Part shown: positions 8,810-18,617 of the stretch, piece by piece
Layout: each line of letters opens with the position of its first letter
Numbering within the stretch: position 1 is the stretch's first letter
Origin: Legionellales bacterium
GTDB lineage: Bacteria; Pseudomonadota; Gammaproteobacteria; Berkiellales; Berkiellaceae
DNA length: 64,000 bases
Assembly: GCA_002708265.1 (NCBI GenBank)
Contig: PANA01000001.1
Location: 186,001 to 250,000, forward strand
Reading direction: 5' to 3'
Made by a program: the position numbers and the translations under genes
Notes under the pieces: model-generated
Databases searched by the model: none
Told to the model about the DNA's origin: nothing
What the model saw: the letters and a program-made list of their open reading frames with translations, nothing else

Positions 8810-10096
8810 TTATCTACGCTTTATCGGCGAAGGAGTACTTAATTGACCGGCGAGTAGGGTATAAAGAACCTGTCCAGGTAGTGACCAGCCATTAAAAGCG
8901 GTATTTTTACCCATGCTGCGCATTTGTTGTGGACTTACCTCCCAACGGGCCGTGGTATCCACTAGTATCAAGTCCGCAACTGCTCCCGCTTGTAAGCGGC
9001 CTGTTGGCAAATTAAAAATCTGTGCTGGCTGATTTGTCATCGCTTCAATTGCGCGGGTTAAAGAGAGTTTCTCTTGTTCAACTAAGTACAGAACGAGTGA
9101 TAAAAAGGTTTCTATAGTGCTCATGCCTGGGGCAGTATCACCGTAAGGAGCTAGTTTAGCTGTGGCTTCATGAGGTTGGTGATCTGAACAGATGCAATCA
9201 ATGACACCTTCTGCCAAGCCTTTGATTAAGCGCTCTTTATCACGTTCAGAACGTAATGGTGGGACTAAGTGCGCTTGAGCATTAAAATCACACACATCCA
9301 TTTCTGTTAGATGGCATTGATGGGCACTGACACTGGCCGTTACCTTTAAGCCTTGGGTTTTTGCTTGAGCAATCATATCAACAGACTCTCCCGCTGATAA
9401 ACAAGCAAAGTGAACTGGAGCGTTAGTATGCGCAGCTAAAGCTAAGTGTTTAGCCACAGCAATGGTTTCGGCACATGCGGGAGAACTTGGTAAACCCAAA
9501 CGAGTGGAGACTCGTCCCTCGTGAGCACAGGTGCCTGCATAAAGTTCTGGTATCTGCGGTCGAACAATGACAGGCATCTGACAGTTTGCAGCATATTGAT
9601 AGCATTGCAGAGCGACTAAGTCTGAATAAAGAGGTGCCTGTGCGTTACTCACCGCTGGGCAGCCTAATGCTTGCATCGCTGAAAAATCTGCAAGCTGGGT
9701 GCCAGCGAGTGATTTTGTTAAAGCGCCAATCGGCCAAACTTTTGCGTGAGCATTGGTGTCTGCCGCTTGAATGACTTGGGAAATGATTGCCGTACTATCT
9801 AATTCGGGTGATGTGTCAGGGTAACACAATATATGCAGAACGCCCCGTTGACGAGCGGCTGCAGTCTCACTTTCAATCGAACCTTTTTCAGTGTGTCCTG
9901 GTTCACGTAGCCGTGCGGCGGTGTCAACTAGACCAGAAAAACAGGTTAGACCCTTAGCATCGATGACTTGATCAGGAGTAAAGCTGCTATCGGAGCCTAA
10001 AGCAACAATTTTGTCATCGCTGATAAAAACATCAATGTTCTCGTCTAGCTGGCTGGCAGGGTCTACACACCGTGCTCCCTGAATTTTTATTTTCAT
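8810..10096 (-). CDS. pyrC: PyrC', dihydroorotase-like protein lacking the metal motif
   Basis: This 428-residue protein has the dihydroorotase fold and order of motifs. The position that should read D-x-H-x-H-LREPG reads DTAARLREPG near residue 60, so both zinc-binding histidines are gone. The later HICHVS-type histidine is also altered (HFACLSAGES), while CSDHQPH and APG are kept. This matches the inactive PyrC' described in Pseudomonas, which is needed as a structural partner of the long PyrB. The gene follows pyrB after seven bases, as expected for such a complex. Catalytic dihydroorotase must therefore be encoded elsewhere. Confidence 0.9.
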   Translation of the reverse strand: MKIKIQGARCVDPASQLDENIDVFISDDKIVALGSDSSFTPDQVIDAKGLTCFSGLVDTAARLREPGHTEKGSIESETAAARQRGVLHILCYPDTSPELDSTAIISQVIQAADTNAHAKVWPIGALTKSLAGTQLADFSAMQALGCPAVSNAQAPLYSDLVALQCYQYAANCQMPVIVRPQIPELYAGTCAHEGRVSTRLGLPSSPACAETIAVAKHLALAAHTNAPVHFACLSAGESVDMIAQAKTQGLKVTASVSAHQCHLTEMDVCDFNAQAHLVPPLRSERDKERLIKGLAEGVIDCICSDHQPHEATAKLAPYGDTAPGMSTIETFLSLVLYLVEQEKLSLTRAIEAMTNQPAQIFNLPTGRLQAGAVADLILVDTTARWEVSPQQMRSMGKNTAFNGWSLPGQVLYTLLAGQLSTPSPIKRR

Positions 10097-10103
10097 TCCA
10101 CCC

Positions 10104-11063
10104 TCAATTCGAATAGGTTGCTTGGCTTTGGGCTATCCAATCCATAATGGCCATTCTCACCGCAACACCATTGGTTACCTGATCTAAAATGACCGCGTGT
10201 GGGCCATCTGCGACTTCTGATTGTATTTCAACACCGCGGTTCATTGGACCCGGATGCACAATTAAAGGGTTAGGGTTCGCATAAGCTAAAGAATCCTCTG
10301 TTAGCCCATACTGTCGGTAAAAAGCATTGCCTTGTGGTAGCAATGTACCAATCATGCGTTCTGTCTGAAGACGTAAAACCATGATGACATCAACTGCTTT
10401 TAACCCTTCTTTTAAATCATGAAATACTTTCACGCCCAAGCTTTCTGCATCTGCAGGAATAAGGGTTTTAGGGCCTATCAAGCGTACTTCACCTGCGCCT
10501 AGCAAATGCAAGGCTTGAATCTGAGAGCGTGCAACGCGAGAGTGTAAAATATCCCCAACTATGGCAAAACATTTGTTGGAAAAGTCGCCCCGATGTTTGT
10601 GAATCGTAAACATATCAAGAATGGCTTGCGAAGGATGGGCATGGCGGCCGTCACCGGCATTAATGACTCCGATGCCAGGCTTTACTTGTTCCGCGACGAA
10701 TTGCGCAGCGCCACTGGTGCCGTGCCGTACAACAAATAGATGGCACTGCATGGCTTCTAAATTTCGGATGGTGTCTCGAAGAGATTCGCCTTTGGAGGTG
10801 GCTGAGGTACTAATATTCAAATTTAAAACGCTGGCAGACAGACGCTTAGCCGCTAATTCGAAAGTAGAGCGTGTGCGAGTGCTGGATTCAAAAAACAAAT
10901 TGGCAACAGTTTTGCCACTTAGGCGATTGAGCTGGCTTAACGCGCCGTCTTTATCGAACAACTGCTCTGCTCGAGAAAATATCTCTTGGATGACTTGGCG
11001 GTTGAGACCATTTATCGAAAGAAGATGGCGTAAGTTACCATCGTCATCAAGCTGTTGAATCAT
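10104..11063 (-). CDS. pyrB: PyrB, aspartate carbamoyltransferase catalytic chain
   Basis: PyrB condenses carbamoyl phosphate and aspartate to N-carbamoyl-aspartate in pyrimidine synthesis. The carbamoyl-phosphate signature [19 protein letters not shown] is present near residue 57, followed by [12 protein letters not shown] and the C-terminal [12 protein letters not shown]. The 319-residue chain carries a short N-terminal extension before LLSINGL, as in enzymes that assemble with PyrC' rather than with a PyrI regulatory subunit. No pyrI is seen here. It is the first gene of a two-gene operon. Confidence 0.96.
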   Translation of the reverse strand: MIQQLDDDGNLRHLLSINGLNRQVIQEIFSRAEQLFDKDGALSQLNRLSGKTVANLFFESSTRTRSTFELAAKRLSASVLNLNISTSATSKGESLRDTIRNLEAMQCHLFVVRHGTSGAAQFVAEQVKPGIGVINAGDGRHAHPSQAILDMFTIHKHRGDFSNKCFAIVGDILHSRVARSQIQALHLLGAGEVRLIGPKTLIPADAESLGVKVFHDLKEGLKAVDVIMVLRLQTERMIGTLLPQGNAFYRQYGLTEDSLAYANPNPLIVHPGPMNRGVEIQSEVADGPHAVILDQVTNGVAVRMAIMDWIAQSQATYSN

Positions 11064-11120
11064 GCGACACCCCGACTATTTTCACTATTGTATCAAAAGT
11101 CTGTCGAATGGCTAGGGTTA

Positions 11121-11513
11121 TTAAAGAGAATTCAACCAGGCTTCTAAAATGAGCGCTGCCGCCTTGGCGTCCAAGGGGTGATCTGCAGATAATTTACGAG
11201 CAATCTGTGTGGTTAGACGCTCATCGATTTGGTACGAAGGTAAGTGGAAAGTGGCCTGAAGGCGGTTTGCAAAGCGAGTGGCAGCATGGGCAATGATCCC
11301 TTTCTCTCCCTCAGGTGTTAAAGGCAGACCAACAACAAAGCCTACCGGTGCCCACTCATGAACCAAGGGAGATATCAATAACGAATCAACAACCCCATTA
11401 TCCGCGGGCAAAGTGGTCAGTGGACGTGCACTGGCTGTCACGGTATCACCAATTGCAACACCTACCTGCTTGGTACCGAAATCAAACCCTAAATAAGTCC
11501 CTAATTTAGGCAT
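11121..11513 (-). CDS. ruvX: RuvX/YqgF, RNase H-fold Holliday junction resolvase-like
   Basis: RuvX (YqgF) is a small RNase H-fold nuclease implicated in 16S rRNA 5' maturation and earlier proposed as a Holliday junction resolvase. The N-terminus YLGFDFGTKQVGVAIGD provides the first catalytic Asp, FVVGLPLTPEG is the second motif, and IDERLTTQIARK with the final DAKAAALILEAWL completes the active site. I start at the ATG at 11513, which overlaps the yqgE stop. A TTG at 11519 is an alternative. The length of 130 residues is normal, and the yqgE-ruvX pair is conserved. Confidence 0.94.
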   Translation of the reverse strand: MPKLGTYLGFDFGTKQVGVAIGDTVTASARPLTTLPADNGVVDSLLISPLVHEWAPVGFVVGLPLTPEGEKGIIAHAATRFANRLQATFHLPSYQIDERLTTQIARKLSADHPLDAKAAALILEAWLNSL

Positions 11514-12081
11514 GGCCAACTTCAGTCATAATATGACGCAAATCAACGCCTAATAGCGCGCCTGAAGCTAACCAGCAGGCTTCTGATGGCACATCAAAAA
11601 CAAGCGATTCTCTAGCAGGGACATGCAGCCATAAATTCTCACGAATCTCGTCTTCCAGCTGCCCAGGTGCCCATTGGCAAAAGCCCAAAGTAATCACAAA
11701 TCTATCCGGCCCATCCTTGTTACAAATCGCTCTTAAAATGTCAAAACTTGTTGTAATGCTTAATGTCTCAGTCAATTGAACACTGTGAGCCCACTTATGA
11801 TTAGGTGTGTTTTGGTGCAACACAAAACCCCGCTCTGTCTGAACGGGACCACCATCGAATACTGTTATCTGCGCGGTTTCGATATCTTGAGGTGTCATAT
11901 CCATGTCCTTGACCATATCTTCTAATTGGATTTCGGTCGGACGATTCACAATAATGCCCATCGCACCTTCAGGTGTATGTTCACATAAATACACAACGGC
12001 ACGATCAAACTGAACATCATCCATGTTCGGCATGGCCACTAAAAAGTGGTTTTTAAGAGAGTTGTGCGCTGAAGAAGACAT
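11506..12081 (-). CDS. yqgE: YqgE family protein (AlgH homologue)
   Basis: The 191-residue protein shows the UPF0301/AlgH pattern: NHFLVAMPNMDDVQFDRAVV at the N-terminus, GAMGIIVNRPT, VFDGGPVQTERGFVLH, and GFCQWAPGQLEDEI. The family is cytosolic and of uncertain function, though it has been linked with regulation of alginate in Pseudomonas. It sits directly upstream of ruvX with an eight-base overlap, as in Escherichia coli. The gene is divergent from the chemosensory operon on its right, with about 150 bases between them. Confidence 0.94.
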   Translation of the reverse strand: MSSSAHNSLKNHFLVAMPNMDDVQFDRAVVYLCEHTPEGAMGIIVNRPTEIQLEDMVKDMDMTPQDIETAQITVFDGGPVQTERGFVLHQNTPNHKWAHSVQLTETLSITTSFDILRAICNKDGPDRFVITLGFCQWAPGQLEDEIRENLWLHVPARESLVFDVPSEACWLASGALLGVDLRHIMTEVGHA

Positions 12082-12233
12082 GAATTACCCAAGACATCAG
12101 TAAAAGAGGGAATTCTATCACCGTCCACCTGTACATAGTAGGTCTTCAGTGTGTGAAATCTGGCTAGCCGTCTAAATATCCACTGCTACACTAATTAGAG
12201 TGGTACTTTTATCTAATTTAGTTGGAAAGCTTA

Positions 12234-12812
12234 ATGTCGAGTAAGGCTATTGTCGACCCTTTTGACAAGTTGTATTCACTGGCAGAGCACTCTAGAGAGG
12301 TTGCCAGACCTCTTCCCCAATTGTCGATCGCATCGCTTTGGGGGGGCATTAAGGTGCGCATAAAAGACAAAACAGTCATTTTGCCTCTTACCGATATTAA
12401 AGAAATTTTATACAGCTTAGAAGTAACGCCGGTGGCAGGAGTTGTTCCCTGGGTGTTAGGCGTTATGAATTTAAGGGGTGAGCTGTGCGGTGTCACAGAT
12501 TTACAAGGGTACTTGTTTGAGCGAGAGGATGAAATCAAGAGTACCGCTCGAGTAGCGCTCGTCGAGGGGCCAAAAGGGGTGTACGGGTTTTTAATAGATG
12601 AAATTATTGGTCTGGAATATTTTCAGCCGGAAAAAGTGGTGAGTTGTCAGGAAGATATTCCGTATGCAAGAGATGCACGACTTTCTCAAGATGGTCGAAT
12701 ATGGCCCGTACTGAATGTAAAGCTCTTAGTCGAAGACGAACGACTATTGTCTATTGGTCTAGATGAAAAGGGTGAAGTGATTAACCTAGGGGATGAAAAG
12801 AATGTTGGGTAA
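12234..12812 (+). CDS. pilI: CheW-type adaptor, PilI-like
   Basis: CheW adaptors tie a chemoreceptor to its CheA kinase. This 192-residue protein has the CheW core with PWVLGVMNLRGELCGVTDLQ, the usual receptor and kinase contact region, and VYGFLIDEIIGLEYF further on. The start at the ATG at 12234 is preceded by GGAAAG; the longer frame begins at a TTG. It is the first gene of a four-gene operon whose later members are a receptor, a CheA hybrid and another CheW. The resemblance to the Pil-Chp system of Pseudomonas and the nearby pilT suggest it works in type IV pilus control, which is inference. Confidence 0.85.
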   Translation: MSSKAIVDPFDKLYSLAEHSREVARPLPQLSIASLWGGIKVRIKDKTVILPLTDIKEILYSLEVTPVAGVVPWVLGVMNLRGELCGVTDLQGYLFEREDEIKSTARVALVEGPKGVYGFLIDEIIGLEYFQPEKVVSCQEDIPYARDARLSQDGRIWPVLNVKLLVEDERLLSIGLDEKGEVINLGDEKNVG

Positions 12813-14745
12813 GCAGCAGCACCGGCAACACATGCTGAATGGTTTTTTAATCGTTCTTTTTATGGGGTTAATTTTGAGCCTATGGATGATTAGAAGTGCC
12901 AATCAAAGTGTTCAGTGGTATGCAAGTAAAAGCCAGTTTCTGTTGAATAAAGCTCTAGAAGTGGAAGAACAGATTGAAAAATATGCCAAAGGAAATGGCG
13001 GTGAAAAACCTCTGGAAGTAACCATGATAGAGGTTGATCGCTATTTAATGGAGTTGAAAAATCGTTCTGATAATGAAGCGAATAATGATTGGAAAATAAA
13101 GTTTCAATCACGCTTAACTAAATTAGAACAAGCCTGGCAAAAGGATAAAAATATAATTGAGCGCATCCAGCTGAGTCAGGGCATGGGCAGTGAGAGTGAA
13201 AAATTAGCGATAGAACTACAAGCACAAGTAATAGAGTTGTCGCGAATGGTTAAAATGAACCAGAGCTTTCAGTTGTTAGATAGAAGACAAAGCAACAGTA
13301 TTACACAGGCACTAGAGGAATTTCAAAAGAATCTAAACGCAGTAGCGCTAAATGAACAGGCATTAAACTTTAAACTCCTAGAGACTGTGGAAAGAAATTT
13401 GTCTCCATTTATAGAAGCAAAAGGCAATCGTCGGGAAATAGTTGATCCTAAAATTGCTGCGCAATTAGTGCTTATTAACAAAGGGATGGAGGGTTTAAAA
13501 GCGGAGTTTAGGACTAATAGCAAAATCAGACAGATTATTGAAAACTATGAAAGTGACTTGTTTCAACATGCTAGTCGATTATCTTTATTGTTGGGAGAAA
13601 AGCCCAGCAACCCCTTGGGGACAACTTTGGTAGCGCTACTAATAACAGCGGCCATCATTATTATGTTATGTGTGCAAAACCTATGGCAAAGAAAGTTCAA
13701 TGATGGGCTTGTTGCACAATTGCTGTCAGAACAAGAAGAAACTGAAGAGCGAATAAAACTCTTTACACATGAAGTATCAAATATGATTGATGGGAACTTG
13801 AATGTTGAGTTCACCGTTTCTGATGGGCCAACAAAAGAATTGGCTGAAACAATGAATATGGCTGTGCAAAGCATTGATCGGATGATTCGCCGAGTGATTA
13901 TGCAAATTAAAAAAATACAGCACGATACCATGTCAGCAAATGCGATGTTTAGTCAAACACAAACGATGTTTGGAAAAGAAGATAAAATAATCAATGCCGC
14001 TATCGATAATATGAAAAATGTTAGCACTGTATTGATGAAGTCTTCACAGCACTCTGATTCAGTAATTGCTGAAGCAGAACAAACCGCTTCTGATGCGACA
14101 ACTAATGTGAACAGGATTCGAGAAGGACTCGCCGACATCATTGGCATTGCAGACAAAATGATTAATTTGCGTGAAATAGTTGGTCGAGTTGTTCAAAACC
14201 AAGAAAGTATTCAACAAAACATATCAGCTGTTGAAGATGCCACTGAACAAACAGTCATCCTGGCCCTAAACGCAGCAATACAGGCAGCGTCAGCTAACCA
14301 AGGTGGGCAAGGGTTCGCTATTGTTGCCACTGAAATGCAAGAGTTGGCAGATCAAATTGAAGAAACCATGAATGACATTAAGAGCCAACTTTCATCGGTG
14401 TCTAAAGGATTGGTTGATATATCTGCTTCTGTTGAAAATACTACTGAAGTTATTGAGGGTGAAATAGTTCTAACAAGAGAAACCGAACAATGTTTAAATG
14501 CTATTGAGATGGCAGCCAATCAGCTAGAGGGTGTCATTTCAGCCGCCGCTAAAGCGACCGCGGTAGAAAGTGAAGAAGCGCAATCAGTTATAAATTCAAG
14601 CGATCAATTAAATAGTGGAATGAAACACCTAGGTGCATCGCTATCAGAGATACAGGCAGCACTTGAGGCCATATCAATTGATAGTAATCGATTAACTGAT
14701 GACATAAACACCTTTGTACTATGGGAAGACAATCATGCGAAGTAG
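12802..14745 (+). CDS. pilJ: methyl-accepting chemoreceptor, PilJ-like
   Basis: The product has a membrane segment at about residues 12-34, a predicted periplasmic helical domain of about 235 residues, a second membrane segment at about 271-292, a HAMP-like linker, and a long cytoplasmic coiled coil. The receptor hairpin tip is near residue 490, reading NAAIQAASANQGGQGFAIVA, close to the canonical CheA/CheW-binding tip. I prefer the ATG at 12802, about nine bases after a GGGG, over the ATG at 12793, which abuts it. It overlaps the cheW end. The ligand is unknown; PilJ senses pilus or surface state in Pseudomonas. Confidence 0.88.
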   Translation: MLGKQQHRQHMLNGFLIVLFMGLILSLWMIRSANQSVQWYASKSQFLLNKALEVEEQIEKYAKGNGGEKPLEVTMIEVDRYLMELKNRSDNEANNDWKIKFQSRLTKLEQAWQKDKNIIERIQLSQGMGSESEKLAIELQAQVIELSRMVKMNQSFQLLDRRQSNSITQALEEFQKNLNAVALNEQALNFKLLETVERNLSPFIEAKGNRREIVDPKIAAQLVLINKGMEGLKAEFRTNSKIRQIIENYESDLFQHASRLSLLLGEKPSNPLGTTLVALLITAAIIIMLCVQNLWQRKFNDGLVAQLLSEQEETEERIKLFTHEVSNMIDGNLNVEFTVSDGPTKELAETMNMAVQSIDRMIRRVIMQIKKIQHDTMSANAMFSQTQTMFGKEDKIINAAIDNMKNVSTVLMKSSQHSDSVIAEAEQTASDATTNVNRIREGLADIIGIADKMINLREIVGRVVQNQESIQQNISAVEDATEQTVILALNAAIQAASANQGGQGFAIVATEMQELADQIEETMNDIKSQLSSVSKGLVDISASVENTTEVIEGEIVLTRETEQCLNAIEMAANQLEGVISAAAKATAVESEEAQSVINSSDQLNSGMKHLGASLSEIQAALEAISIDSNRLTDDINTFVLWEDNHAK

Positions 14746-17700
14746 ACCAGAGCCTTTATCTCGATATGATTGGTTCGAGCGGAGAGTTCGAAAAGCCATC
14801 GATCTTTTAATGGCCAGTTTAGACACTAAAATTGAAGCTCAGCAGTGGAAAGAACAAATACGTCTTCTTAAGGGGGTTGCAGAGTTTCTCGATGATAACA
14901 AAGCATTTCATACCTTAGAGCACCATATGGATAACCCTTGTGAATCAGCGGTCGAAGAGATATCAAAAGCTTTTTCAAATGCACCACGTTCAGCAACGGT
15001 TAAAGAAAAGCGAATATTTGATTATGCTGAAGTAAAGTTAGCACAACATGCAGCCAGTCTTCTGAGGCGATATCGGGGTGTAGAGCAGGCGAACTTGCAA
15101 GAGGTGGCGTTCAGGATTCTAAAACTGATTGACACTCAAAATTTTAAACCTATACACCATGTTTGGGTTGAATGTGAACAGCTTGGAAAGAAAGTCGATT
15201 CATCAGATGAGAACCTATTTGTATTCGATGCTATGTCCGAATTGTACTTTGAGTGCATAGTTGATTTTTTGATGGCACCAGATTGGATGGTCGAAAAAAT
15301 TCAAAAACAGCTTCATTCACTGCCGACAGAGGGTGAGCCCGCTGAAACACGTAAAAAAAAAGATGATTTGAGTGAGTCGGGTAAAAGTCCAGCTAGACAA
15401 GACGACTCAGAGAGTCAGACGTATAAAAAAGTTGAGTTGGCGCCTCAGCCGGATGACGCAAGGGATAAGGAAATAGATCCGGTCGGCAAAAAGGTCGATG
15501 ATGGTAATGATAGCGACCAAGAGCCAGTAAAAAAAACATTTATTATTGACGATAGTAAAATTGACCATTCAATTGTTGCCGTATTCTTTGAAGAGGCTAA
15601 TGAAATAGCAGATGAGCTGAAAGAGATAATGTCTTCGAGCGGCTCAATCGACGGGCTTTCAACTCTACTAAGGCATTTGCACACGCTTAAGGGTGGATCA
15701 AGAATGGTAGGTCTAAACTCTTTGGGTGATTATATCCATGAAGTTGAGCAAACCATAGAGCCTGTAAAAAGTGATCATTCCCTGCTAAATGAGTGCAACT
15801 GGTCCACAATACAAGAATTATGGGAAGAAATATCTGATATTATTTCTGTTTTGAAGCAAGGAAATTTCAAATTAGATTTGAGTGAGCCTTTTGCTCGCTG
15901 CAAGGGTGTGTCACTTCAAGGAAATGAGATAATAAACTCTGTTGAGATTGGTCCCGTCTCTACTGATTCAGACATATCTACTTTAATTGACCCTGTTACA
16001 GACAGAGAAATAGTGTCGGTATTTCTTGAGGAGGCAGGTGAACTTCTTCCTGAGATAGACGTTGAGCTAAAAAAACTAGAAAAAAACCATCATGATATGG
16101 ATGCAGTAGACTCCATTAAGCGCCATCTTCATACACTAAAAGGTGGTGCCCGCATGGTTGGGCAGAAGAAACTTGGGCAGTTTATTCATGACACTGAGGA
16201 TATGTATCAGGAGTCAATGCAAGATAAACAAATACCCAAGAAACTTTTAGAGCAATTGATGAATCGCCAAGCCATAATGATAGACGCAACGGCAGTGCTT
16301 GGACAGGCTAAAACAACCTCAAATGGTCATGAGCCATCTGATACACCAACACACTCATTAAATGCTGCCCCAGTAGCGTCAGTAGATAAGTCACGCCAAT
16401 CAATCAGAGTCAACATGCAAGACCTTAACAGGTTTATGCGTTTGATTTCAACAGCAACAGTAGCAAGAACGCAGGTTGAGTCGGATATTCTTGATATAGA
16501 AAATCTTGTTAACATCCATGGGCAAAGTATCAACAACGTTCTTGAAAAAATCAAAGGGGTTGAAGAAAGCTCATCCAGCAACTCAAAAGGTGTGAAAGCT
16601 GAAAACCTATTACCAGTTATTAAGAAAAGTCTATCTCGCAACCAAAAGCATAATGAACGAGTAAGAGAGTTACTATATTCAGCTCAAGGCTTACTGTTTG
16701 AAGCTAGACATGCAGTAGTTGAGCTTCAAAAAGGGCTTATAAATGTTCAGCTGGTTCCATTTGAAAGTATTCAGCCTAGACTTCAAACAATGGTAGGCCA
16801 GCTTTGTGAAGAGCTGGGCAAACGTATTGTTTTTCGTACAGATTTGCAGGGTGAAGAGATTGATCGTCAAACATTAGAGCGATTGATACCCGTTTTCGAA
16901 CATATGCTTAGGAACTCTATTGACCATGGTGTTGACACACCTGAGAATCGAATTAAAAATGGGAAAGATCCAACCGGTACGATTACCTTGAGCGTGAAAC
17001 GTTCTGGGACAGATACAATGATCAGCTTTTCCGATGACGGTCGTGGAATCAACGTTGATGGCATTCGTACTAAAGCAGTTTCAAAAGGATTTTTGAGCGA
17101 AGATGCTAAACTTTCAGATCAAGAGTTATTACGATTCATCCTGCAGCCAGGATTTAGTACAACGTCAGCTGTGACTAAAATTTCTGGACGAGGTGTCGGG
17201 ATGGATGTTGTAAACAGTGAAATAGAAAAGCTCGGCGGAACGCTTCTAATTAACACTTCTAAAGGAGAGGGGACGGTATTTACAATCGTTTTACCATTTA
17301 CACAGTCTTTAAATGAAGTTTTGTTATTGACCATTCAGAATCAGTGGTATGCATTACCCACACATGCTGTAGAAGGCATTGTTCGAGTGCCTTATAAAAA
17401 TGTTATTCAGCATTTGGAGGAGGGAACAGATATCCAGGTTAATAAGCTGCCATATCACATGCGATATCTAGGAAATTTACTACATCAAAATCCAATGCCA
17501 TCTTCCTTGTTTGACAAAAAAGCAATGCCCGTTATTTTGTTAAAGGTTACTGATACACCATTGGCACTTTTGGTTGATCATGTTATTGGCGCAAGGAAGG
17601 TAATGACTAAATCACCTGGCCCTCAGCTATCCAGGCTAAAGCAGTACGCGGGATCTTGTATTATGCCAAATGGTCGAGCAGTGATGATTTTGGATGCTGT

Positions 17701-18139
17701 TGATTTAGAACATACAGTTTTGTCAGAACAAAAACAAAATCCCCTAGAGCAGCAAGAGGGTGCTCCTACTATTTTGGTGGTTGATGATTCATCAACAGCC
17801 CGAAAAATGGCCAAGAAAGTCCTTGAAATGCATCACCTTAAGGTTATTACTGCGAATGATGGAGAGGAAGCACTTAAGCTAATGCAGAAGACGACCCCTG
17901 ATATGGTATTACTAGATGTTGATATGCCTAAAATGAATGGCTATCAAGTCGTTGAAAATATGAAAAAACATAAGGCTCTAAAAAACATTCCGGTGGTGAT
18001 TATTTCATCTCGGAGTAGCAAAGAACATAAAGAAAAAACAAAAGCGCTTAAGGTTCAAGCAACCCTTGAGAAACCCTTCAAACCAGATGAGTTGATAAAA
18101 TTAATAAACATGCATGTTGTAGGAGAGAAAAATGCCTAA
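14735..18139 (+). CDS. chpA: ChpA-type CheA hybrid kinase with two Hpt domains and a receiver
   Basis: This 1,134-residue histidine kinase begins with a PilL_N/ChpA-like helical region of about 230 residues and an acidic linker. Two phosphotransfer domains follow, with phospho-acceptor histidines at His316 (HTLKGGSRM) and His466 (HTLKGGARM). Then come the dimerisation helices, an ATPase core (N-box Asn727 in RNSIDHG, DDGRGI, GRGVGMDVV), a CheW-like domain, and a C-terminal receiver with Asp1061 (LLDVDMPKMNG). The ATG at 14735 has GGGAAG upstream, so a longer TTG frame is rejected. Pseudomonas ChpA has many more phosphotransfer domains. This is a shorter relative probably steering type IV pili. 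Confidence 0.93.
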   Translation: MRSRPEPLSRYDWFERRVRKAIDLLMASLDTKIEAQQWKEQIRLLKGVAEFLDDNKAFHTLEHHMDNPCESAVEEISKAFSNAPRSATVKEKRIFDYAEVKLAQHAASLLRRYRGVEQANLQEVAFRILKLIDTQNFKPIHHVWVECEQLGKKVDSSDENLFVFDAMSELYFECIVDFLMAPDWMVEKIQKQLHSLPTEGEPAETRKKKDDLSESGKSPARQDDSESQTYKKVELAPQPDDARDKEIDPVGKKVDDGNDSDQEPVKKTFIIDDSKIDHSIVAVFFEEANEIADELKEIMSSSGSIDGLSTLLRHLHTLKGGSRMVGLNSLGDYIHEVEQTIEPVKSDHSLLNECNWSTIQELWEEISDIISVLKQGNFKLDLSEPFARCKGVSLQGNEIINSVEIGPVSTDSDISTLIDPVTDREIVSVFLEEAGELLPEIDVELKKLEKNHHDMDAVDSIKRHLHTLKGGARMVGQKKLGQFIHDTEDMYQESMQDKQIPKKLLEQLMNRQAIMIDATAVLGQAKTTSNGHEPSDTPTHSLNAAPVASVDKSRQSIRVNMQDLNRFMRLISTATVARTQVESDILDIENLVNIHGQSINNVLEKIKGVEESSSSNSKGVKAENLLPVIKKSLSRNQKHNERVRELLYSAQGLLFEARHAVVELQKGLINVQLVPFESIQPRLQTMVGQLCEELGKRIVFRTDLQGEEIDRQTLERLIPVFEHMLRNSIDHGVDTPENRIKNGKDPTGTITLSVKRSGTDTMISFSDDGRGINVDGIRTKAVSKGFLSEDAKLSDQELLRFILQPGFSTTSAVTKISGRGVGMDVVNSEIEKLGGTLLINTSKGEGTVFTIVLPFTQSLNEVLLLTIQNQWYALPTHAVEGIVRVPYKNVIQHLEEGTDIQVNKLPYHMRYLGNLLHQNPMPSSLFDKKAMPVILLKVTDTPLALLVDHVIGARKVMTKSPGPQLSRLKQYAGSCIMPNGRAVMILDAVDLEHTVLSEQKQNPLEQQEGAPTILVVDDSSTARKMAKKVLEMHHLKVITANDGEEALKLMQKTTPDMVLLDVDMPKMNGYQVVENMKKHKALKNIPVVIISSRSSKEHKEKTKALKVQATLEKPFKPDELIKLINMHVVGEKNA

Positions 18140-18614
18140 ACTTCATGCCAATAGTTTTTTAGATCAAGATAGCAAGCGGGTAACTTGCTTGATGCTGCCT
18201 ACTAGAAAGGAGCCTTTATTGCTGCCTGCTGTTGCACTAGCTGAGGTTGATGCGGTTAGGCCTTTTCCCCCCGAGGCAAATTTAGATGCTAGTAAATATG
18301 GGTTTTATATTTGGCATGATGTTCCTATTCCTCTTTTTGATCCAGATGTTGTTGATTACAACATAGGGCCCATGGAACATATTAGATATGTAGCGGTGTT
18401 GCACAGTCAATTAGAAAATACCAGTGTGCCTTTTTTCGCAATTCCAATGACCGGCATCCCTGAGCAATATATTGTGGAGTATGGTGATCTTCAAATTCGT
18501 CCAGAACGAAAGTCTGTACTTTCGTTATATGAACTTACCGTAGATGACACGGATGCGAAAATTCCAGATCTCATCAAGTTTGAAGAGAAAGTAAGAGCGT
18601 TATATAAAATTTAA
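18132..18614 (+). CDS. chpC: second CheW-like protein, ChpC-like
   Basis: The 160-residue product overlaps the kinase gene end by eight bases and is the last gene of the operon. Its pattern (MLPTRKEPLLLPAVALAEV, IWHDVPIPLFDPDVV, YVAVLHSQLENTSVPFFAIP) is a weak CheW domain like ChpC of the Pil-Chp system, which links an additional receptor to the kinase. The CheW glycine motif GxxNxRG is not obvious, so it is a divergent adaptor. It converges on rsmE with three bases between stops. Confidence 0.72.
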   Translation: MPKLHANSFLDQDSKRVTCLMLPTRKEPLLLPAVALAEVDAVRPFPPEANLDASKYGFYIWHDVPIPLFDPDVVDYNIGPMEHIRYVAVLHSQLENTSVPFFAIPMTGIPEQYIVEYGDLQIRPERKSVLSLYELTVDDTDAKIPDLIKFEEKVRALYKI

Positions 18615-18617
18615 CGG

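Noticed and set aside
10621-11058. Long antisense frame within pyrB
   Set aside because: It lies wholly inside a gene with complete catalytic motifs, and its protein has no recognisable pattern.
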